Below, one piece after another: positions 10,629-21,243 of a stretch of 64,000 nucleotides of DNA. The notes below the pieces were generated by a model. It was not told where the DNA came from. It saw only the letters and a program-made list of their open reading frames with translations, and ran no database searches. The stretch is taken from positions 620,001 to 684,000 of the forward strand of contig SCHM01000007.1 of assembly GCA_004123355.1 (NCBI GenBank), given 5' to 3'. The number at the start of each line of letters is the position of its first letter. The stretch's first letter is position 1. The DNA comes from Amphirosellinia nigrospora (Eukaryota; Ascomycota; Sordariomycetes; Xylariales; Xylariaceae). A program made the translations under genes and the position numbers.

Positions 10629-11339
10629 TCTAATCTAATCTAATCTGGCATCTATCGTACACGTATACAAGATATTCTACAAATCGAACTATAACAGCGC
10701 GCGTGGCAGTTAAACCGTTTCCGTAGCCCCCCCCTCTGGGCTCGTGCTCGGCGTTGTGTGTTCTAAGTTGGTCCCCTTACGAGGGAGCAAGCCAGGATCC
10801 GGATACAAAGAAAAAGAAAATAGGAAATAGTAGGTCTAGTGACGGCATAACTCGTGGTCTGTTCGAGACCTATACAGGCAACGTCGGTGGGCCTTCGTGA
10901 CCTTGGTTTAGTGTTGGTACAACGTCATCAGGAAATAGAATTAGAAATTAAAAGTAGTAGTGGTGGGTTGCCCTACAGGGCAGGGGGTTCCTCCTCATCC
11001 GAGAAGCCAAAATTGGGCCCACTCGTCCTGGGTTCTATTTGGCTACTCGGAAGGGGTTGCGTTCCGTCCCTTTGGCTCAGCATCACGCTTCGCCTTTGGG
11101 CGTGGTTGTGGTTGGGTTGGTCGTCGGGTGTGTGATCCTGGGCTGGCGGGGCTCGTCCTCTTCGCCAGTCCGGGGTTACCTTCTCGTTCGTCCGGTGTGA
11201 CTGCTGGGGCATATCTTTTCGTAGAAGCGGGTGACCTGCAGGATTTGTAGAAACTCAGAGGATTAGCTATCAGCTTCCACCAGTAGTCTCTCGGCTCCTC
11301 GTGGGGAGGGCCCAGTCTAGGCCATCGGTCCCTATGTTT

Positions 11340-12030
11340 CCTCGCCTTCCTGCAGAATACTAGGTGTTCCGGCGTCTTAATCCTGCCGCATAAGCAGTCG
11401 TAGGTATTGTCGTAGTTGAATTTCTTATAGTACCTGTCGAAGTCTCCGTAGCCTGATATAGCCGCTAGATGCCTATGTATCTGGGCCTGGTGCGCGTCTT
11501 GGAGTGCCGGGGGCATTTTAATCTCGCGTGGAGTGCCCTTTCGCTCCAGCAGTCGGACCGGGATGGTATCTTAGAGAATCTTCGCACTCCAGCTAGTGTC
11601 GCTAGCGTGCCGTCCGGCACTGGGAGTTGGGAGCCTTCTTTGGCTAGCTTGTCGGCCATCTCGTTGCCTTCAATGTCCATGTGGCCGGGGGCCCAGCGGG
11701 CATATACCTCCATCGTGTCTGCGATGCTCTCTGGAATTTGAGGAAAGCGTTCTGGGAACTATCTGCGGGTTCGCCCCTGAGCCCCTGTATTACCGACGTG
11801 TTGTCTATGCACACGTGTGTCGGCTGGCCTCCCGCTAGTCGTGCCGCGTGTTTGAGGCCGTGCCTAGCACCTTTGGTCTCTCCGTCGAAGACCTCTGCTA
11901 TGCCAAGTCGCCCTTTGCATTGTGCAATGAGCTTCGAGGCCCGGTAGATGGCATATCCGGATCCTACGGCCTCTAGGCATTTCGATCCGTCCGAGAAGAC
12001 GGCTATGTGGGTGTCAGGGATGGTTTCGCA
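11340..12030 (-). pseudogene. LINE ORF2 RNase H and C-terminal zinc finger, broken
   Basis: RNase H shows the acidic residues in order: SDGSKCLEAVGSGYAIY (near 11980), EVFDGETKGARHG (near 11890), CIDNTSVIQGL (near 11800) and ARWAPGHMDIEGNEMADKLA (about 11640-11700). The C-terminal finger reads YDCLCGRIKTPEHLVFC (CCHC) near 11350-11410. At least one frameshift separates the DNTS block from the APGH block. RNase H in I/Tad-type LINEs removes template RNA. Confidence 0.8.
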
Positions 12031-12419
12031 TCATCGTTTGAAGGCTGTAGCCGCCTCCTCTTTGGAGGTAGTCACTATCGGTTGGGTCGATCCTTGTGCG
12101 TACCGTGGGACTAGTAGTCGTGGGCGTGGGAAGTTCGGAAGTAGCGTCGCTGTTACTTGTAGTCTTGTCTTGGTCCTCTGGGTGCCCCTAGTGCCTTTTC
12201 CTCCAGTGATAGGTACTGAGTTAGCCCGGTTGGCTAGCGGGTGGTAGTCATCTACCGCCTTGATCCTGTGGGCCATGCGCATTCTGCATATCTCTAAGGC
12301 TACTTCCGCCGTGGGTAGTCCGAAGTCTCGATAGAGGGTTTTACTGGGGGTTGTCCTCCAAACTGGGAGCACTGCTCTCATGGCTGTCTTTAGCACTCGT
12401 CCCACGTCTTCCAGGTGTC

Positions 12420-13900
12420 CTTGGACTCTGGTGCTGACTGTGTCGTTCTTCGACTAGGCGCGGTTGGTCGGGGGCTTGACGAGGCCCGGGTACCATGCCT
12501 CGGCGCCATATGTCACCACTGGTATCACGCACGTGTTTACACCCTTGCGTACGGTCTCTGCGGGTGGGCCATGTACTATGTTCGCGAGGCTCCGCACGTG
12601 CCCTGCTGCAACGAGGGCTGCCGCAGCTCGTATTTTGATATGCTGTCGGAAATTGAGTTCCCGGTCGAACCAGACCCCTAACCATCTAATGGCTGGTGCT
12701 TCAACTTGCTTGATGCGGTAATCGAACCCTGGGGGTCGGTCTCACATTGGGTGCCTCCTCCTTGTATTTGGACCTAGAGAAGTGCATGAGTTCCGTCTTC
12801 TTTGGCTCAAACCCAACCTTATTGTCCCGTCCCCATGAGAGGATATCAGCGACGTCCCGGCCCATGCGGGTGGCGGTGTATGATAGGCTTTGGCCAATCC
12901 TTCCGATAGCTAGGTCATCGGCGTACCCAAAGCACCTTTTCGTATCTGCTTGGAGGATCTCCGTCATGTACAGTAGAAAGAGGACAGGGGAGGTGGGTGA
13001 CCCTTGTGGGAGGCTGCACTCTAGTGGGAAAGGTTCTGTAGTGTGGTCCTCTAGTCTGATCCTCGCTGCGCGCCCAATGAGGAAGGACCGGGTGAAATTG
13101 ATCATGGGTGGCGGCCATCCCTGCTGGGTCATTCGTAGGAGTAGCCTCTGGGCTAGCACTGCGTCGAAAACGCCCTGAACGTCTGTTGTGACCAAGTGGC
13201 TACTTGGCCGCTCTCTAGAGCGTGTTCAATATCGTGTGTCATGCACGCGAGCAGGCCTACGGCCGACCTTTTTGGTAGGGCGCGGCCTGCTGTGGGCTAA
13301 GGACTTTGTGAACTAGCGATGTCCGGGTTATCCTCCTGGCAAAGAGTCTTTCGAGGCCCTTACCGAGGCAGGAGAGGAGTGAGATAGGTCGCCCTAACTT
13401 AACGTCTGTGCATCTTTCTTGTTGGGCTTTCGTAGCATAACAATCTCCGCGGTCTTGTATATCCTCGGGAAGTGTCCTGTCCTTAGACACCCCGTGAAGG
13501 GGCTCCGTACATGTTCTTTGATATGTTCCCAGCTTAGCTTGATCAGCTTGACGGAACAGGCGTCGATACCCGGGGCAGTGTTCTTGGGCTTTATCGTCGC
13601 CGCCTCTACTTCTTCCATTGAGATATAAGGGTCCCAGGGCAGGTAATCCCTCAGGACCGTCGGTACATCTGTGGGTTCATAGTCGAGGTCGTCTTCCGCT
13701 GAGAAGCGGCCTAGAAGCGCCCTGCGTAGAGCTTGTGCCATGTCCGCAACGTACTCTACCACGAGGCCGTCCACGTTCAGTGGGGGTGTTTTCAGATCGG
13801 GTTGCAGTTTGCGCCAACTCATGATCTTGTACATGTCCTGGTCCGATTTGGCCTCGTCGATAAGGAATTGCCAGTAGTTTCTCTTCGCTCTTCTGGCCAC
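12420..13900 (-). pseudogene. LINE ORF2 reverse transcriptase domain, broken
   Basis: Three consecutive minus frames carry successive RT blocks. 13394-13900 holds the N-terminal part (NTAPGIDACSVKLIK); 13257-13490 holds RPISLLSCLGKGLERLFARR; 12701-13195 holds motif A-like TTDVQGVFDAVLAQRL, SLPQGSPTSPVLFLLY, the catalytic YADD (codons at 12914-12925) and a LSWGRDNKVGFEPKKTE thumb-side block. Motifs are well preserved, but each boundary is a frameshift. The connection region to RNase H continues in a further frame (12031-12405). Confidence 0.85.
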
Positions 13901-14089
13901 TGCCCTAAAGGCATGTGCTTCTTCGCGGCAGAAGCGTCCCAGGGTCCTCTGGGCGTTCCTGTACGTCCCTAGTGCCTCTGCGCACTCTCCGTTCCACCAG
14001 ACTGCATTGTATCCTGTGTTCCGGTTCTCTTTGCCGGCAGCCGCTGGGGCATTGTTTAGCAGGTCTGCTGGCTTCTGCGCCAGCTTGTC

Positions 14090-14860
14090 GAGTTCGTCCG
14101 TGCCGGGAGTGTTCTAATTGTGGGTAGGGCCGGAGTGCCCATTGCAATAGTTTCTTTGAGGTGTGGTTCCTTTAGGTATGGTATCGTCATCTTAAATTGG
14201 TCTGGGGGCGTGTCCTCTCTCGTGGGTAGGACTGTCAAGATTGCTGCGTGGTCGGTCTCGTAGTGTAGCGCGTCATATACTTTCGCCGTAGCAAATGGGA
14301 TGTTGGAGAAGGTTATGTCTAATACATTTCCGTCCTGGTGTGTCGGTACCCCGACTTCGCCTATGTAGGCTAGCTTGTGCGTATTCGCCCACCGGAGGAT
14401 GTCTTTGCTACCGTTCAGGTGGCCGACGACTCCGGGCTGCTAGACAACGCTTTTGGCGTTCACGTCTCCAGCTATCATGCACTTTGGGGGTGGTTGTATC
14501 CGGTAAGGATACGTGTGGTGTCTGAGCCGTCTAGCTCCCTGGGTTGTCTGTAGACGTTCACCGTCATGATGCCATTTACCGACACCCATGTTATGCCCCT
14601 TGTGGGTTTCAGTCTATTCTGTTTGGCCTGCAGCGTGGGGATTTCCTCACGTATATTATGGTCCTGGTGTCCTCTCTGGTTTCCCAGTTGTCTAGTGGTA
14701 CATATGGTGTATATCGCGATGGTTTACTAGCTTGTTCTCCCCATTCCGCCGCACCAGGGTTCCTGGATTGGGGCACGTCGATCCTGTTCTGTCGCACGTT
14801 GTAGAATATGCTAACTGCTTCGGCGCTCTGGCGCAGTTAGTCTGCGCTACCCGGCGAGTG
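14090..14860 (-). pseudogene. LINE ORF2 endonuclease domain, broken
   Basis: Reading in two or more minus frames, the APE-like endonuclease shows an IQEPW-type motif (near 14760), a GDVNAKSVV segment in place of the usual GDFNAHH block (near 14465), and TFSNIPFA...ALHYETDHAAIL at the C-terminal catalytic Asp-His (14230-14330). In this fold these residues coordinate the metal and nick the target DNA. A stop (TAG) follows GDVNAKSVV and at least one frameshift lies upstream. Confidence 0.7.
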
Positions 14861-14904
14861 GCCGGTTGGCCATGCTCCGGCGACGCGGGTGGCGTCTATT
14901 GGGC

Positions 14905-16400
14905 CTGCTGGCGTTATGCGTCCTCTGCGGCTGTGAGGTCATGAAAGCGAGGGCGTATGTGTAGTCGGGGTTCGTTAGGCTCTGCCTTGGGCGAGTAGTC
15001 ACTTGAACCGGCGTATCACTGTCTCTCGAGCTGCTCGAGGTCTCAAAGTCCATGTCGTCTGTGTGACTTTCGTCCCTTGAGTGCCCTTAGCTTTCTTCCT
15101 TCCGACGGCTAGCGTCTTCCCTTTGCAGGAAACAGTATTAGACTGCATGCCAGGCCTCGTGCTCGGCTGCAGGCTAGTGTCCTGTGTGGGTTGTAGGGTG
15201 GGGAATGGCGAAGCCTCGGGACCTGAGGGTTGTCCGGCCGTCCCGTGTGCTGCGATGATCGTGTCCAGCGTCTGGTAGGTATTGGACGTAGGCACATTCG
15301 GAGTCGTGACCGGGGCAGCCGATGTCGTTGTCGTGCTTTGTTCCGGTATGACTGGTGTCGAGGGGCGGGGGTATCTTGGAATTCGTCTGGGTGCGCTTCT
15401 CGGTACATTCTGCCACCAGCGTATCTGATCTCTGCCAGTTCCTTTTTAGAGGAGTAGACCATGCGTCCATGTCTCCTAACCGGTCTGGCTGGGCATTCCA
15501 CGTGGCTCGAGGGAGAGGGGCCATAGTAGTTGGCACACCGGGGGTTCTTTGTGCAGGGAACTGTGTGGTTGGGCCTGTTGCTTCACCGCAGTTGAAGCAG
15601 CGGTTCTTCCTTGCGCAGAACCTCTCAGAATGCCAGCCCTAGCATCCTGAGTCGTGTTGCCTAGCCTGTGGTTTCTTTCCCACCAGGCGTGACATAACAC
15701 TAGTTCCGTAGAGCTTAAAGGATACCAGCCAAGTGCCTTCGGTTGGTCCTAGTCCCTATCTCGATGGTCGGACCGAAACTAGTTCTAGCCCAGTCTAGGT
15801 TTGTATTTCCTCCTTTATGGAGCCCCGTACGTGTAGTTTCTCACTCGCGAGGGTTTGTAGGTATGTAGGGCAGTTGGGCACAACATTGGTGTACTACTTT
15901 TCGGGGGTCTCGATAGTATCAGCGGAACAGATTCCGCCAACTTCCATGCTCTTCTCAAATAGTAGCTGTCGTACTTCTTTGTTTTTAGGTAGTCGAAGAA
16001 AACTTGAACCACCTCCTAGGCGTATGCCGTTGGGCTCCTTGGCAGGAGGAGACGACGCTGTCCAGTGATCTAGCGACCAAGGTAAGCACCTTATCGTCTT
16101 CTTTTCTTCTAATCTCTGTGAGAGCGGAAATTAGGGTCTCGGATGCCGATCCCTGTTCGGGCTGGTTGTGGATGGAGGCTGACATTCCAGCGGTTTGTTT
16201 AAGTTTAGGGACAGCGTTGAACCTTCCCGTGCGTCCGAAGTCGAGTGGTGCTGGTGATACGACGACGACCTGTCGTTTCCTTTTGGCTGGCTGCGATGGT
16301 GTATGTGTATCTTCTGTCTACCATCACCTGAATGGCGACATTATTTCTATGGGGCGTGACAGCCGCCGCCGGCATACGCGCAGCCATTACAGCTGTCGCT
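14905..16400 (-). pseudogene. LINE ORF1 (Gag-like, zinc knuckle), broken
   Basis: The ORF1 reading is spread over several minus frames. A segment near 16150 reads ASETLISALTEIRRKEDDKV (helical). Near 15900 another frame gives ETPEK(stop)YTNVVPNCPTYLQTLASEK, and at 15590-15610 the knuckle start RCFNCGE appears. Tad-type ORF1 proteins bind the element RNA. The remaining frames are Pro/Thr-rich. Stops and frame changes show that the protein cannot be made whole. Confidence 0.6.
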
Positions 16401-16690
16401 GAGCCCGTATTGGCTGGTTTGCCCGTGGTGTTTTGCGCGATTTGTGGGTGTTGTTAAGCAATTAGGTGTAAATTAGGTGTGCGCACTAACAGTAGGGTGC
16501 CAAGAAAAATATTTGAAAAGGGAAGGTGGATTCGGACTGGGTTTGCTACTACAGGGAGTGTGGGTCCCTACGGGTAGGTGATCCTTGACAAAATGCGATG
16601 TGTATTGGATGGGAATTATCACGCTATACTACAATATGACGATTGTTAACAGATGGCCGCACGTTGCCGGCAGGGTTAATGTTGAGAATT

Positions 16691-17124
16691 GCACCCTTGT
16701 CCTTCGGGACTACACATATTGCTACAACCACTTGGTACAAAGGCCGAAATAGATCACCAAGACACACATACTCCGGCTACACAGGTCTGCGGAGATCCGC
16801 GAATATGAGTCTACATATAAGCTGAGGTTAACCTGAGTGTACCCGTGCATCTTGTACCTAGGCCAAGTTGATCGATACATATCGCAAAAGTAAGTCTTGT
16901 ATGTAGATTCAAAATTATCACCTCTTTGGCCTACGTGGGGCCTAGGATTCGTGCCAACCCCCACCCACTCCAGGAAAAAAAAAGCGAATATTGTGTACTT
17001 GATACCCAGTGTTCCAAGGTTTCCAAGACGCACGGATAGCCCATGAATTGCGTTTTAGATTAATGTTTGTTAACTGTACCAAGTGGTTGTACCAATATGT
17101 GTAGCCCCGAAGGACAAGGGTGCA
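16691..17124. repeat. 49 bp inverted repeat pair (repeat H)
   Basis: TGCACCCTTGTCCTTCGGG... at 16691-16740 is matched by its reverse complement at 17076-17124 with two mismatches, about 335 bp apart. The right arm continues into TATTTGGGCCTATGGGTAC, which recurs at 23352-23450 and, shortened, at 39051-39115. The family is therefore dispersed, and the pair here is probably two copies in opposite orientation rather than one transposon. Confidence 0.65.
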
Positions 17125-17179
17125 TATTCTATTTGGGCCTATGGGTACCATCCGCCCCCACACCTTCGGCGAATGACTT

Positions 17180-17317
17180 GAGGCTCACGATACTCCATAC
17201 GACTCCTTCAGCCTCGTAGGGTAGTATTTAACGAGCTCCGTGCGAGATCCGTGTGACACTGAGACTCGTGAAGTTCGTGAGTCACGTATGGTAAGGATAT
17301 CCGAGATCCGTGTGACA
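17180..17317 (+). repeat. LTR fragments, group B 3' ends
   Basis: 17180-17258 follows the last 80 bp of LTR B1 (CTCACGATAC, CAGCCTCGTAGGGTAGTAT, GAGATCCGTGTGACA). A second short end GAGATCCGTGTGACA lies at 17303-17317. Only 3' ends remain. Confidence 0.6.
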
Positions 17318-17779
17318 AAGAACTACCTTGATAATCTTTATTTCAACCGAGGGCTTTATACCAAGAGAAAATTCCGAGTGCTGAGACCTATTATATTTAA
17401 ACTAAGTAGGTCGCGAATCCGAGACCAAGAAACGTATCTAGATTAACGAAGCGGGTGTCCCGAAAAGAACGCAGCCGAACTACGGAGTAAATAACTGCTT
17501 AATATGTGGCCTGAGGTAGGAAGCCCCTTTATCCAACCAGGTCATGTGGCCATACTACCTAGGTACTATATGCTTGCTGGAGTTAGCTCCCCTGGATCTT
17601 AAGGCATACTTGCGATCGCACAACAAAGCGGGTTTTGCATAAAGCTAGACTCAGCATATTACTCATTTACATATATTGTTCCCGAAAATCAGTTCCCCAT
17701 GCACTAAACCACCCACAATTGGATCACCTTCTAACAATCCGACTTCCGACTCCGAGGATATTATTAGATATCTTCCAAA
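17318..17779. other. Probable 5' flank of the SAP-domain gene
   Basis: No ORF or repeat is supported. The stretch directly precedes the start codon at 17780 and is A/T-rich near the gene (AGATATCTTCCAAA before the ATG). No defined promoter element is claimed. Confidence 0.3.
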
Positions 17780-19052
17780 ATGAGCAACCAACCTGAGGAA
17801 AGTAGGGCAAACAAGGATCTAAAAACCCCGCTATCCTTGTACAGACTCGAGAATCAAACGCTACAGACTCGCCTTGACACGCTTTTCTCGCCACTATCAT
17901 ACAATCAGTTGGATGTCTCAAGTCCTTTCTATCACGGCTGCGATTCCAACCTCCTGGAAATTCATGTTGTTCTTCCATCAGTATCTTATCTGCGACGCCA
18001 AAACGGCAATCGGTTTAGTTCCGTGCCAAAAGACGTACTTTCCGCATACGTCAAACGTTCTATAGACGACACCCATAAACATCGTGACATGTTTGCTTCC
18101 GATCCAAGCCCGAATATATCGGCATGGTGGATAGCTGGTGAAGTTCTCCACCTTATCGGCAATTTGCTTGACCAGAAAGCGATTACGTGGTGGCAAGGGC
18201 CGCACGGGAATAATCATTTTGCTCAGCAGCCTTCGCCAAGTACACAACTTGCGCCTTTCTCTGTGTTCTCGTCGGATCTATTTTCGCTATCATTTCGTAC
18301 CTTCGATCACATGGCTTCGAATCTCTGGGCAGAAAAGAGTAGGTGTGAGAACCAAGAGAAGCTTGATGATCTTCGTTTAAGAATCAGGCAGCTCCACATA
18401 GAGAAACAGCAAGCCGAAAAGCTAGCCAACACTAGGGACAATAGTGCCTCAATTTACGAGGCCACAATCCGAAAACGCGACGAGCAAGTTTCCAGCCTCG
18501 AGGCTACAATCCGAGAACGCGATGGGCAAGTTTCCAGCCTCGAGGCTACAATCCGAGAACGCGATGGGCAAGTTTCCAGCCTCGAGGCTACAATCCGAGA
18601 ACGCAATGGGCAAATTTCCGGCCTCAAGCTACAGAACGTCACAATGCCGTTATGGATTTAACTCCCAAAACCAGAACCCGGCCACTGAGCGGACGGAACA
18701 GGGTCTAAGGGAGTCTTTTATCAGTGGAGCTGGCGAGATGACCGTCAGTGGCAGCGGGCTAGACGACAGAGAGATTGTCGTACTACGAAGCAAACTAGCG
18801 CAAGCAGAAACGATGAATGGAAGACTCGACAATCATATCCAGAAGTTACGAGAAATAATTAGAAACTTTGAGTTTGAGTCCATGACGGTGGACAAGCTGC
18901 GAATGCAGTGCAGAGAGCGGAAGATGAGCGAGGTGTCTGCAAAATTACGAAAGGCGGAAATAATCAATTTACTAAAATTGCATGATAAAAACCGGCTAAA
19001 CGATGGCGATGGGCGGACGCAAACCGAAATCGAGCAGGGAATGACGATTTAG
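17780..19052 (+). pseudogene. Coiled-coil protein with C-terminal SAP domain, frameshifted
   Basis: The ATG at 17780 has an adenine-rich context (CCAAAATGAG). Frame 1 runs 293 codons to a TAA at 18659. Residues up to about 200 are of unknown fold; then comes a Glu/Arg-rich coiled coil with four 14-residue units (EATIRERDGQVSSL type). Frame +1, open 18444-19052, continues with more coiled coil (SKLAQAETMNGRLDNHIQKL) and ends in TVDKLRMQCRERKMSEVSAKLRKAE..., which fits a SAP motif (a DNA-binding helix-extended-loop-helix). The two frames overlap across the repeats, so one protein needs a one-step shift there. This could be a mutation, a sequencing error or recoding; I favour mutation. Function unknown; chromatin or DNA binding is suggested by SAP only. 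Confidence 0.6.
18458..18625 (+). repeat. Four tandem 42 bp units inside the coiled coil
   Basis: Units start at 18458, 18500, 18542 and 18584. Units 2 and 3 are identical by eye; units 1 and 4 carry a few changes. Each is 14 codons, keeping frame. The block is also open in the +1 frame and on the minus strand. Confidence 0.9.
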
Positions 19053-19653
19053 GATTGATGGAGTAGTTATCCACGGAGCGAAACAGGCCAGCTACATCCT
19101 TCATCTTTTCATTGTTAGGCTTCAACTGCATGCCGGTATACGATTGGCATCATACTTGGCAGTAGGTGAGTAGTGATTGGATAATATAACAACATATAGC
19201 TATGTGATAATCATAATCATACTTCAGACAGCGTAGGAGCTAATGCTATCAAGTCACCACATATACCTTCCTACATTCACACCAAAGCTAAACACTTCTA
19301 ATATTTTATTGGACCTTTTCTGCGTCGCATAGTGATGCATAAACAGGCCGAAATAGGCTCCCCATGTGCCCGGTCAACGCGAAGACTGTAGCACATAGCC
19401 GTAACTTTTGCCGTCAGATTTAGGAACCTCAGCATTTTAGTTAACCAATTGAAAGCAATCCCATGACATGTTATGTGCGCTCATTATATTAAGCCCCCTA
19501 ATCTTTCACTTCATGAGCCCTCCTCGTGACGGTGACAAAAATCCATTCAAGTTACTTCGAACTGCGGTCAATCTCGACATGGCTATGAGTAGGAACAGCG
19601 CATAATACATGTCTGTTGTGTCGTACCTCAACTTCAAACCGCCCACTCCGTCC
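19053..19653. other. Intergenic; nothing supported
   Basis: The space between the plus-strand SAP gene and the 3' end of the minus-strand membrane-protein gene (convergent arrangement). A/T-rich, no repeats recognised. Confidence 0.4.
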
Positions 19654-21206
19654 TTACCCACACATTAGCAACCGTAGCCAAAACCTTGACCTCCGCAAGC
19701 GCATCAAGTATCTCGCGGCCGTCGACTTTCCAAGCAGCAATGCTGCTATACCATTCCACGCTTGGTTCTGCTGTGCCTTTCGTGCATAGATCAAGAGCTT
19801 TCTGGCATCGAGGACCCACTGTAGAGCTGATATTCCCTCATCTCTAGTATGATGAGATTCAGAAGCAGGTCCCGATGCGATGTGTGAACTGGATAAAAAG
19901 GGAGCAAAGGGATACAACTCCGCACACACTTTACTAAGGGGCGGGTCGGTGATATCATGCGCATTTAAAGAGGCTTGGGGGTCAGTGCGGAGATCGTGAA
20001 ACGAAATCTCTGACAAGTCGGAATACGATGAGCAGAGCTGCGAACAACGATCTGAGACTAGGCGACGGATATGCCGCCCCATGATTTTGAGCGCGGCCTT
20101 CCCCGAACTCACCACATGGTCTGTGGTAATCTCGTCTTCAGTTTTCTTGATTTGGCTATGCTGGTTTACTTGGACGTGTCTTCCACTTTCACTCTCTTGT
20201 GTCTCATGAATAACATTCATCGGCTTGGTGCCAACTGCGTCAGACTCCGCGGTTTCTTCCAGCAGGGCAACGAGATCCAAATTCATGGGTAGAAGCATGC
20301 TATCAAGGTGAGGGATCATATTGAGAAGCGTATAGTCGGTAGCCTTGAGCAGTCTGGAACCTTTTCTCCAAGCATCTAGTATGCACTCTAAGAGATGGAC
20401 AATATTGCCCCAGGGATTGTTGATGCATATGTTACTATCGGTCGTAGTAATATTAGATCGCTGTTCAATACTGCCATTCGCCACCGTCCGAAGAACTGAA
20501 CCCCCACACTGTGTTGGGCACACTCCCAGAACCGAGGGAAATCGAGGCGTAAGATAAGGCACCCGAGTCGACAATACGGCCGTAAGAAGTGAAGTGTTTC
20601 AATGGCAGCAGCCGCTTGATCCACAATTGCCGTGAATTCATTGCTCAAATCTGTGGTTCCATTAATGAGGCTATGACGACTTCCAGACAATTTGCTATGT
20701 AGTTCAGTTGCCGCAGAGGTAATGATTGGGTCTATCTTTGTCCGCATCATCACAGAGCGCATGCACACTAATAGACTCTCGTAGACATCAATTAAATCTC
20801 TGCGTGCTAACACGGGGAGGGTAGCAATGGTTGGATTGCGTGAGAATGCTGATGGCGAAGTCGTGGGGGGCAGTTTGGATCCCGTGAATAGCCTTTGGTC
20901 CCATTTCCAGTCGAGATCGAAGCCATGAGCTGTCAGAAGTTTATGATAGGTTATAATATGAGGATAAACCTGTGGGACCTCATGGGAGTAGCAGATCATG
21001 GGATCAGGATCTCCACCACGGGCGCGGAAGGCAGCATGGAGGAGAATTCGAACACCTAGAGATATAATGATAGTCAAGCACCATTTGAGAAGGGATAGGA
21101 TGCCGCCGATAATGGGGATGCGATGTCCGCTATGGTACAAGATACCGATTGCGATTATCCATACCGCTCTCTTATTTGGGCGTATATGCTGGAACATAGA
21201 CAGCAT
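19654..21206 (-). pseudogene. Unidentified two-helix membrane protein, frameshifted
   Basis: The minus-strand ATG at 21206 opens a 272-codon frame to 20388. Near its N-terminus are two hydrophobic segments, AVWIIAIGILYHSGH and ILSLLKWCLTIIISLGVRIL, followed by a soluble region. A second frame, 20574-19654, continues with protein-like sequence (for example NPWGNIVHLLECILDAWRKG and LWALLEETA-like helices) to a basic C-terminus. The two overlap in different frames, so a one-step shift near 20400-20460 is needed to make one protein of about 520 residues. I recognise no family. It is head-to-tail with the 90-residue-repeat gene upstream. Confidence 0.45.
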
Positions 21207-21243
21207 GCGGTGCCTCGGATAAGCAATTGTGCTATAACCGTGC

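Larger units (their letters stand above)
10629..16480 (-). mobile_element. Tad-like non-LTR retrotransposon (LINE), frameshifted
   Basis: About 5.85 kb on the minus strand with the order of a Tad-clade LINE: ORF1 with a zinc knuckle, then ORF2 with APE-type endonuclease, reverse transcriptase, RNase H and a C-terminal CCHC-type finger. It ends in a short GATTA pentamer tail (three units, 10631-10645 as TAATC on the plus strand), as usual for target-primed elements. The 5' boundary near 16480 is approximate and I could not define a target-site duplication. Reading frames change several times within ORF1, RT and the EN-RT region, so the copy is dead. Base composition stays GC-rich, without the extreme AT shift of heavy RIP. 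Confidence 0.9.

Noticed and set aside
10854-16402. Plus-strand ORFs across the LINE (for example 12747-13178)
   Set aside because: They are opposite-strand shadows of the GC-rich LINE coding sequence.
18444-18660. Separate gene starting at 18444 with its own repeats
   Set aside because: Its N-terminal part is just the +1 reading of the coiled-coil repeats; the simpler reading is one frameshifted gene.
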